Below, piece after piece: positions 58,536-64,000 of a stretch of 64,000 nt of DNA. Within the stretch, counting starts at the first letter, position 1; each line of letters opens with the position of its first letter. The notes beneath the pieces were generated by a model that saw only the letters and a list, made by a program, of their open reading frames with translations, ran no database searches and had not been told where the DNA came from. This DNA comes from Bacillota bacterium (lineage in GTDB: Bacteria > Bacillota > Clostridia > Christensenellales > Aristaeellaceae). Location of the stretch: assembly GCA_023444095.1 (NCBI GenBank), contig JAEZRP010000032.1, positions 1 to 64,000 on the forward strand. Direction: 5' to 3'. Made by a program: the position numbers and the translations under genes.

Positions 58536-58564
58536 TTTACAACGCGGCTCGGAAGGTATAAAAT
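58536..58564 (+). promoter_or_regulatory. promoter of the aldolase gene
   Basis: TTTACA (58536-58541), a 17-bp spacer and TAAAAT (58559-58564). Confidence 0.65.
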
Positions 58565-58622
58565 AATAGGGAGAGTCCGCGTGATTTAAAACGCATCAAA
58601 GAATACCGAGGAGGAGATCACA

Positions 58623-59342
58623 ATGCATCCCATTCAGGAAAAGTACGCGGCCCAGATCGAGGAGATCGTCCGCGCGTCAAACCGCCTCGCGCAGGTCGGC
58701 TTTGTGACGTCGCAGGGCGGCAACCTCTCCATGCGCGTGGATGAGGAACTCGTGCTCATCACCCCCACCAAGGTCGCCAAGGGCGCGATCGCTTTTGACG
58801 ATATTTGCGCCGTGGACATGAAGGGGAACACCCTCCTCGCCGCGCCGGGCCGCAAGCCCACCAGCGAATGGCCCTTCCACATCCGCATCCTCGAAAAGCG
58901 CCCGGACGTGAAGGGCGTCGTACACGCGCACCCCCCCATCCTCACGGGCTTCGCCATCGCGGGCGGCGACTGGCTGCAGCGGCCCTTCCTCCCGGAACCC
59001 GTGATCGAGGTCGGCCCCATGGTCATGGTTCCCTACGCCATGCCCGGCTCCGACGAGCTCGCCTGCATGTTTGACGCCGTGATCGAGAAGTCGAACGGCT
59101 TTCTCATGGAGAACCACGGCGCGCTCATGGTCTCCGCCGACGGCGTCTGGCGCGCCGTCGAGTTCCTTGAGATGCAGGAGAACGCCGCCATCAGCATCGT
59201 CGTCTCCAAGATCCTCGGAAATCCCAAGACCATTCCCACCCCGCGCGTCGACGAGCTTGAAAACGTCATCAAGCAGCGTGAAATCCCCATGCCCGGCCTC
59301 AAGGGCGTTGTGAAAACCCTGTCTGATATCTTCGTGAAGTAA
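58623..59342 (+). CDS. class II aldolase/adducin family protein
   Basis: A 239-aa zinc-dependent aldolase or epimerase of the FucA/AraD family. Seen: GNLSMRVDEELVLITPTKVAKGAI near 35-58, the zinc ligands in VVHAHPPI (HAHP, about 100-103), and FLMENHGALMVSADG near 160-175, the third His region. The catalytic Glu is probably in TSEWPFH near 80. Members cleave L-fuculose-1-phosphate or act on related sugars. The substrate is unassigned; the fucose isomerase-like gene 27 kb away is a possible partner. GAGGAG lies 8 nt before the ATG. It is monocistronic. Confidence 0.88.
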   Translation: MHPIQEKYAAQIEEIVRASNRLAQVGFVTSQGGNLSMRVDEELVLITPTKVAKGAIAFDDICAVDMKGNTLLAAPGRKPTSEWPFHIRILEKRPDVKGVVHAHPPILTGFAIAGGDWLQRPFLPEPVIEVGPMVMVPYAMPGSDELACMFDAVIEKSNGFLMENHGALMVSADGVWRAVEFLEMQENAAISIVVSKILGNPKTIPTPRVDELENVIKQREIPMPGLKGVVKTLSDIFVK

Positions 59343-59348
59343 GCGGAA

Positions 59349-59378
59349 GCCGGGGCAGCGCTGCCCCGGCCTTTCTGT
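59349..59378 (+). terminator. terminator of the aldolase gene
   Basis: GCCGGGGCAGC and GCTGCCCCGGC form a perfect 22-nt palindrome (59349-59370) followed by CTTTCTGTT. Confidence 0.75.
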
Positions 59379-59443
59379 TCCTCCGCACGGGAGAATCGAC
59401 GGGGAAGGACGCGAAGCTCCAGGTTTCTACATTCTTTTTTCTG

Positions 59444-59472
59444 TTGCGCCCGGCTGCGTTCTGTGGTATAAT
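59444..59472 (+). promoter_or_regulatory. promoter of the SRP RNA
   Basis: TTGCGC (59444-59449), a 17-bp spacer and TATAAT (59467-59472), placing the start near 59479. Confidence 0.8.
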
Positions 59473-59478
59473 CGGAAT

Positions 59479-59607
59479 GTTCCACGGGTGATGATCATCT
59501 GGTCTCGTACGGCGTCATGCTGCGAATCTTGTCAGGGCCGGAAGGCAGCAGCAATAAGCGGATTTTGGCGCGCGTCGCGGGGTTGCCGGATAGGAGCCCG
59601 TGGGGCG
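59479..59607 (+). ncRNA. ffs: signal recognition particle RNA, small bacterial (4.5S-like) type
   Basis: The conserved domain IV core is present: GTCAGGGCCGGAAGGCAGCAGC (read as GTCAGG, GCCGGAAGGC, AGCAGC), with the GGAA tetraloop and the symmetric and asymmetric internal loops. The ends pair: CCACGGG (59482-59488) with CCCGTGG (59597-59603). A T-run follows at 59608-59615. The total of about 128 nt leaves no room for an Alu domain, so it is the short form. It binds Ffh for co-translational membrane targeting. Confidence 0.95.
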
Positions 59608-59632
59608 TTTTTTTTGATAGGAGTTCAGAAAG

Positions 59633-60580
59633 ATGAGGATCGTCGATTTTCGACAGGAATACATAGAGGACGCGGCGCGGCTCGCGCTCGCGGATTACGA
59701 CAGGCAGCGCATGCTTGCGCCGCATCTGCCAACGATAACCGCGATTCCCGACCTTGCGCCGCTCGTCGAGGGCGGACTTGGCGTCGCGGCGCTCGAGGGA
59801 GACAAGCTGATCGGCTACCTGCTTAACTGGGGGCCGTTCCCGCACGCGTTCCGTTCGACGGACGCGGTTGGGGTGTGGTCGCCCAACCACGCGAACGCGG
59901 CGACTTGCGAAAACCGCGCGGCGATCTATGCGCGGCTCTATCAGGCGGCGGCGGAGAAGTGGGTGCGCGCGGGCGCGACGAGCCACGGCATCGGGCTGTA
60001 TGCGTGGGACGCAGAGGCGCAGGCGCTGTTCTTCCGTTATGGCTTTGGCATGCGCACGGCGGACGGAATCCGGGGAATGGACGAGATCGACGCGCCGGTT
60101 CCGGACGGATTCGCATTCAGGCGGCTCGTGCCGGACGAAATCCTTTCGGCACTTCCCCTCCAGCGCATGCTCGACGCACACATGGCCGAAAGCCCGACGT
60201 TCATGCTGCGGGCATCGGAGTCGGCGGATTCGTTTCTCGAAAGCGCCTCGCAGTCCGATGCGCGCCTTTACGCAGCGTTCACGGAAGAGCGCATCGCCGC
60301 CTATCTCAAGGTGGAACGAAACGGCGAGACATTCATCGCGGATGACCGGGACTACATCCATATCACGGGCGCGTATTGCCTGCCGGAATACCGCGGCGAG
60401 TTCCTCATGCAAAACCTGATGAACTGCGCCATCCGCGAACTGAAGGCAGCGGGATACACAAGGCTCGGCGTAGACTTCGAGAGCATCAATCCCGCCGCGC
60501 ATCGATTCTGGGGAAAGTACTTTGCGATATACACCGCAGGCGTCGTCCGCCGGATCGACGAGCATGTGCTCAGGAAATAA
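59633..60580 (+). CDS. GNAT family N-acetyltransferase (tandem fold)
   Basis: A 315-aa protein with two GNAT-like halves. The first (about 1-155) has VAALEGDKLIGYLL, then YQAAAEKWVRAGATSHGIGLYAWDAEAQALFFRYGFGMRTADGI. The second (about 160-300) has RLYAAFTEERIAAYLKVERNGE, GAYCLPEYRGEFLMQNLMNCAIRELKAAGYTRLGVDFESINPAAHRFWGKYF. The acetyl-CoA loop is weak in both halves. The substrate is unknown. The ATG at 59633 is preceded by an AGGAG site. It lies 25 bp after the SRP RNA terminator. Confidence 0.85.
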   Translation: MRIVDFRQEYIEDAARLALADYDRQRMLAPHLPTITAIPDLAPLVEGGLGVAALEGDKLIGYLLNWGPFPHAFRSTDAVGVWSPNHANAATCENRAAIYARLYQAAAEKWVRAGATSHGIGLYAWDAEAQALFFRYGFGMRTADGIRGMDEIDAPVPDGFAFRRLVPDEILSALPLQRMLDAHMAESPTFMLRASESADSFLESASQSDARLYAAFTEERIAAYLKVERNGETFIADDRDYIHITGAYCLPEYRGEFLMQNLMNCAIRELKAAGYTRLGVDFESINPAAHRFWGKYFAIYTAGVVRRIDEHVLRK

Positions 60581-60616
60581 CCGGAAAGCCACGTCGGGCC
60601 CATCCTCGTTTCTCCA

Positions 60617-61363
60617 CTATTTTGCAGCCTTTCCCTGATCGGCCACCTTCCGCATCTTCGCGGCGATCGCGTCCTGATACCCGATGTACCGCTTCCCGGC
60701 GACTGAAAAGTCGTCCGCCAGCTCATATAAAAGCGGCACACCCGTCGGCAGGTTGCGCTTCATGATCTCCGACTCGCTCAGATGCTCCAGGTACATGACC
60801 AGCGCGCGGAGGGAATTTCCGTGCGCCGCGATCAGAACGCGCTCCCCCGCGCGCATCCGCGGCCTGATCTCTGCCTCAAAGTAGGGAACCGTGCGCGCGA
60901 TCGTGTCCTTGAGGCTCTCGGTGAGCGGCAGCTCCCTGGGGTCGACTCCCCGGTACGCCGCCGCGCGCACGGGGCTCCGCTCGTCGTCCTCCCCCAGCGC
61001 CGGGGGCTGTATGTCGAACGAGCGCCGCCAGACGAGCACCTGCTCGTCGCCGAACTTCCGCGCCGTCTCCGCCTTGTTGAGCCCCTGCAGCGCGCCGTAA
61101 TGCCGCTCGTTGAGCTTCCAACTCTTTTCGACGGGCAGCCACTCGCGGTCCATCTCCTCGAGCGCGAAGTTCAGCGTATGGATCGCCCGCTTGAGGTAAG
61201 AGGTATAGCAGACGTCGAAGTCCAGCCCTTCCGCCTTCATGAGCCGACCCGCCTCGCGCGCCTCGCGCATCCCGTTTTCGGAAAGCTCCACGTCCGTCCA
61301 ACCCGTGAACCGATTCTCGAGGTTCCAGGCGCTCTCCCCATGCCGCAAAAGCACCAGCTTCAT
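60617..61363 (-). CDS. gpmA: 2,3-bisphosphoglycerate-dependent phosphoglycerate mutase
   Basis: A 248-aa dPGM of glycolysis. It starts MKLVLLRHGESAWNLENRFTGW, with phospho-accepting His8 in RHGE, then SYLKRAIHTLNFALEEMDREWLPV and NERHYGALQGLNKAETA near 86-101, and the second catalytic His in IAAHGNSLRALVMYLE near 180. All key residues are present. GGGAGGG lies 7 nt before the ATG at 61363. It converges on the GNAT gene. Confidence 0.96.
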   Translation of the reverse strand: MKLVLLRHGESAWNLENRFTGWTDVELSENGMREAREAGRLMKAEGLDFDVCYTSYLKRAIHTLNFALEEMDREWLPVEKSWKLNERHYGALQGLNKAETARKFGDEQVLVWRRSFDIQPPALGEDDERSPVRAAAYRGVDPRELPLTESLKDTIARTVPYFEAEIRPRMRAGERVLIAAHGNSLRALVMYLEHLSESEIMKRNLPTGVPLLYELADDFSVAGKRYIGYQDAIAAKMRKVADQGKAAK

Positions 61364-61484
61364 ATCTCTTCCCTCCCATACATTAGGCTCTTCAAACAAA
61401 TTTCTGTGCATAGCGTAGCGCGGTTGTGTGAATTTGTCAATCTCCGAGAAAAATAAGCGACACGCATCAGGAGTACCAAAATCA

Positions 61485-61493
61485 TGCTATAAT
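61485..61493 (+). promoter_or_regulatory. extended -10 promoter of the ABC exporter
   Basis: TGCTATAAT (TATAAT at 61488-61493), 30 bp before the chosen ATG. No clear -35 is seen. Confidence 0.55.
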
Positions 61494-61523
61494 AGGAGCA
61501 TGCTGAAACCGGAGGAGAATCCC

Positions 61524-62210
61524 ATGCTGAAGTGCGAACACCTGACGAAAAAATACCTGACCACGACGGCGGTCGACGACCTCACCATCGAGATCCCGCG
61601 CGGCCGGGTCTATGCGATGCTTGGCCCGAACGGCAGCGGAAAGACGACGTTCATGAAGATGATCGCGGGCCTCGTGAAACCCACCGGCGGAACGCTGCTT
61701 TTCGAGGGCGAGCCGATCGGCATCGAGAGCAAATCGCGCGTCGCCTACATGCCCACGGAGGCCTACTTCTTCGGCTACATGTCGGGCGAAGACGTCGGCG
61801 CGTACTACGCGGATTTCTTTGCGGACTTCGATCGCGCGGCCTACCGCGCCATGCTCGAAAGGATGCAGCTTCCGCCGAAGGTCAAGGTCTCAAAACTCTC
61901 GAGCGGCATGATGGCGAAGCTGAAGATCGCCGTGACGCTCGCCCGGGACAGCGCGCTCATCATGCTCGACGAGCCGCTCAACGGCATCGACGTCATCGCG
62001 CGCGATCAGGTCGTCGACGCGATCCGGGAAAGGATCACGCCCGCGCGCACGTTTCTTCTGTCGAGCCACCTTGTGGACGAGCTCGAAAAGATCGTCGACT
62101 ACGCCGTGTTCATGAAGACGGGCGCGGTCGCGCTCGAAGGTCCGTCGGGGGAACTGCGCGAGGCGCGCAAGAAGAGCCTCGTCGAACTCTACAAAGAGAT
62201 CTACGCCTAA
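61524..62210 (+). CDS. ABC-2 exporter ATP-binding protein (short type)
   Basis: A 228-aa ABC ATPase of the YtrB/BcrA-like class. Walker A is GPNGSGKTT, the signature is LSSGMMAKLKIAVTLA, Walker B is LIMLDEPLNGID, and the switch is LLSSHLVDEL. The Q-loop lies in MPTEAYFFG. GGAGG is 8 nt before the ATG at 61524; an ATG at 61500 lies next to the -10 and is less likely. A partner permease follows 11 bp later. It may be a drug or lantibiotic exporter; no GntR regulator is next to it. Confidence 0.9.
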   Translation: MLKCEHLTKKYLTTTAVDDLTIEIPRGRVYAMLGPNGSGKTTFMKMIAGLVKPTGGTLLFEGEPIGIESKSRVAYMPTEAYFFGYMSGEDVGAYYADFFADFDRAAYRAMLERMQLPPKVKVSKLSSGMMAKLKIAVTLARDSALIMLDEPLNGIDVIARDQVVDAIRERITPARTFLLSSHLVDELEKIVDYAVFMKTGAVALEGPSGELREARKKSLVELYKEIYA

Positions 62211-62221
62211 GGAGGATTCCG

Positions 62222-62983
62222 ATGCTTCGCCTGATGAAATATGAATACCGCAGGAACCTCGCCGGCATCGTCGTGATGCTCTCCGTGATCCTGCTCGCCC
62301 AGTGCTATTACCTGTTCTCCGTCCTGCGCAAGGAGCCCTACATGGCGATGGGCGCTTCGATGCTTCTCGCCTTCGTCGCTTCGCTGAGCGTTCTTGGCAT
62401 GCTGATCTTCTCGGTGGCGCTCTACTCGCGCGAGCTTGGCACCAAGGCGAGCTACCTCACATTCATGACGCCGAACACCATGCCGAAAATCCTCGGCGCG
62501 AAGCTGATCGCCGCGCTCCTTCTCGGCGCGTTTTTCGCGGCGGTCATAACGCTCCTCGCCATCTGGGACGTGAGGCTGATGATCGCGAGCTTCCCGGACC
62601 TTGAGATCGCGCGCGAACTCGCGGAGCAGTTCGCGCAGATGATGAACATGGAGCTTTCTACGATTATCGCAAACGTGGTCGCCGTCGCGATCGGGTTTGT
62701 CGTCAACTTCCTCGCCATCGTCATGGTCGCCTACCTGGCGATCACGCTGAGCGCCACAGCGCTTCAGAACAGGAGGCTGAAGGGTCTCGTGAGCTTCGCG
62801 CTCTTCGTCGGGCTTATCGTCCTGCTTGAATGGGGCGTCGCGCAGTACCCCGAGGCGTACTACGGGGACACGCTCGTGCGCGGACTGCTCGACGACTGGC
62901 CGAGCTACGCAACCTTCCTCGCCGTGATCGCGGGCTCCTTCGCGCTCAGCGCGTGGCTGCTCGAAAAGAAGGTCAGCCTGTAA
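62222..62983 (+). CDS. ABC-2 type permease
   Basis: A 253-aa membrane protein with about six helices (near 18-38, 42-68, 95-115, 150-185, 195-215, 225-245). A basic N-terminus MLRLMKYEYRRNL and a helix with GVVNFLAIVMVAYLAITLSA are typical of ABC-2 permeases paired with short ATPases. AAGGAGG precedes the ATG. It ends 2 bp before the convergent APH-type gene. Confidence 0.85.
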   Translation: MLRLMKYEYRRNLAGIVVMLSVILLAQCYYLFSVLRKEPYMAMGASMLLAFVASLSVLGMLIFSVALYSRELGTKASYLTFMTPNTMPKILGAKLIAALLLGAFFAAVITLLAIWDVRLMIASFPDLEIARELAEQFAQMMNMELSTIIANVVAVAIGFVVNFLAIVMVAYLAITLSATALQNRRLKGLVSFALFVGLIVLLEWGVAQYPEAYYGDTLVRGLLDDWPSYATFLAVIAGSFALSAWLLEKKVSL

Positions 62984-62985
62984 CC

Positions 62986-63942
62986 CTACAGCCGAATGAC
63001 CGGGGGCTTCCTGATGTTTCGAAGGAAGCCTCTTTTCAGTTCCGGCTGCGTACTCAGCCAGTCCTGCATGACGGTAAAGAGCAGAAGTCTCCTGTAGTTG
63101 ACAAATTCGCCGATCCTCTCATACCACAATCCGTCCAGATGGTTCTCGTGCTCGTATCCGTCGACGAAGTTCAAGAGGAACCGGCTGAGCCGCCCTTCGT
63201 TTTGCACGGGTGAGAGCATTCCGCCCGCCTCTTCGAACATCAGTCCCTGCAGCGGCGTCGCGAGATCGTGCAAAAAGAACTGGCGCATGGCGCAGTCGAA
63301 GTCGATGAAGGCGATCCCATCGTCGCCGGTCAGTATATTTCGTTGGTGGTTATCGTTGTGTATGAAGCCGTAATCGTCCGTCGTGCGCGGAAGCCCTTCC
63401 AGGAACGCCCCCATCTCGCGCCACGCCGCCTTCGCGTCCGCGTCCGCGCAAAGATTCGTGAAGTCATTCAGCTCCCGCTCGTAGTTGAGCGCGGGCACGT
63501 CCCCTTCCCGGAACGTTTTGGCTGCCCGGTGCGCCCGGCCGGTCACCCGCCCCCACGCGCGCGCGAACGCGTCCGTCAACTCGGCGTTCTCCGCGGTATG
63601 CCCCTCCCGGTAGTCCATGACGAGGCCCACATAGCGAAATCCCGCGTCCACGCATTGTGCGTAGAGGCTCCCATCCGTGCCCCGCAGGGGACAGGCGACC
63701 GGGATGCCGCTCTCGCCCAGGTGATGCGCGAACCGCGCGCGCAGCTCGAGCACAGCAAGCCCCTCCGCGTCCGCCTCCCCACGCGCGAGGATCTTTAAAA
63801 CCATCCTGCCGCGCGGCGAGGGAAACGCATACAGAATCCCATCCGAATCGCCGCGCCCGCCACCGAGAAACGCGAGCATTCCGGGATCGATCCCCCAGCT
63901 TCGACAGATCTCCCTCATCGCCCGCTCGGTCACCTTTTCCAT
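62986..63942 (-). CDS. APH/CotS-type phosphotransferase
   Basis: A 318-aa kinase-fold protein. The N-lobe Lys is in MVLKILARG near 45, the catalytic loop is GFIHNDNHQRNIL (HxDxxxxN type, about 190-202), and the metal Asp is in IAFIDFDCAMRQ near 210. It looks like the CotS/YutH spore-coat kinase or homoserine-kinase-like group. Aminoglycoside resistance is not supported. The ATG at 63942 has GGAGG 8 nt upstream; an ATG at 63969 is further out. The remaining 58 bp to the edge hold no gene I can see. Confidence 0.85.
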   Translation of the reverse strand: MEKVTERAMREICRSWGIDPGMLAFLGGGRGDSDGILYAFPSPRGRMVLKILARGEADAEGLAVLELRARFAHHLGESGIPVACPLRGTDGSLYAQCVDAGFRYVGLVMDYREGHTAENAELTDAFARAWGRVTGRAHRAAKTFREGDVPALNYERELNDFTNLCADADAKAAWREMGAFLEGLPRTTDDYGFIHNDNHQRNILTGDDGIAFIDFDCAMRQFFLHDLATPLQGLMFEEAGGMLSPVQNEGRLSRFLLNFVDGYEHENHLDGLWYERIGEFVNYRRLLLFTVMQDWLSTQPELKRGFLRNIRKPPVIRL

Positions 63943-64000
63943 TTCAATATCCTCCGTAGATCCGTCCAAAGAGACAAGAAGTCGTTCGCCATCATGCGGC

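Noticed and set aside
1..64000. CRISPR arrays, tRNA genes, IS elements or prophage.
   Set aside because: I saw no regular spacer repeats, no tRNA T-loop with a full cloverleaf, and no transposase, integrase or phage structural proteins.

Overview
The window is a GC-rich (roughly 60% or more by eye), gene-dense piece of chromosome. It most likely comes from an uncultured member of the class Clostridia. The evidence is an HrcA/CIRCE-controlled hrcA-grpE-dnaK-dnaJ cluster, a Firmicutes-type (class II) GalT, a short SRP RNA without an Alu domain, a cysteine-containing ribosomal protein L31, strong AGGAGG-like ribosome binding sites with many GTG/TTG starts, and sigmaA-type promoters often carrying an extended -10 (TGnTATAAT). 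Several exported proteins have Sec signal peptides ending in ALA/ASA without a lipobox. Christensenellales-like bacteria are one guess, held at low confidence. There is no prophage, CRISPR array, IS element or tRNA that I can see.

Layout. 1-9000: a small secreted protein, a SWIM/SNF2 helicase coupled to a methyltransferase, and a cell-wall operon (alpha/beta hydrolase, membrane-anchored MurF-like ligase, D-Ala-D-Ala ligase-like enzyme). 9043-9290: a MITE/REP-like element bounded by inverted repeats that supplies the C-terminus of RimI. 9257-15000: rimI, tsaB, tsaE, an amidohydrolase and galK on the minus strand, divergent from galT. 14972-18613: an ABC exporter operon (one ATPase, three permeases, two of them a tandem duplicate) behind a strong promoter, a 20-codon leader ORF and an intrinsic terminator, which looks like an attenuator. 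18608-24113: RluA-type pseudouridine synthase, AI-2E family permease, a MazG-like pyrophosphohydrolase and two secreted proteins. 24356-26437: an EF-G paralogue. 26530-38899: a sugar locus with an MFS transporter, an uncharacterised 807-aa glycosidase-like protein, an L-fucose/L-arabinose isomerase-like protein, a lone ABC solute-binding protein, a GH106/GH2-like hydrolase and two AraC regulators. 38903-44242: a radical-SAM DNA repair/modification pair, a NUDIX hydrolase, an AGCS symporter and truB. 44242-49020: dnaJ-dnaK-grpE-hrcA (minus strand). 49409-54917: a translation operon (rpmE, prmC, prfA, prmA, rsmE, mtaB, HIT protein). 54963-64000: rpsU, a TRM11-like methylase, rho, a class II aldolase, SRP RNA, a GNAT protein, gpmA, a small ABC-2 exporter and an APH-type kinase.

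The most interesting points are: (a) the leader-peptide attenuator ahead of the ABC exporter; (b) an 18-bp motif plus a half-site 31 bp away, found with the same geometry upstream of both the isomerase and the solute-binding-protein genes, which is probably the operator of the AraC regulator between them; (c) the uncharacterised 807-aa enzyme in that regulon; (d) a 19-bp hairpin in the dnaJ leader whose only imperfections on the transcribed strand are G-U pairs and one bulge; and (e) an rsmE gene with no ATG, GTG or TTG start in the expected place.
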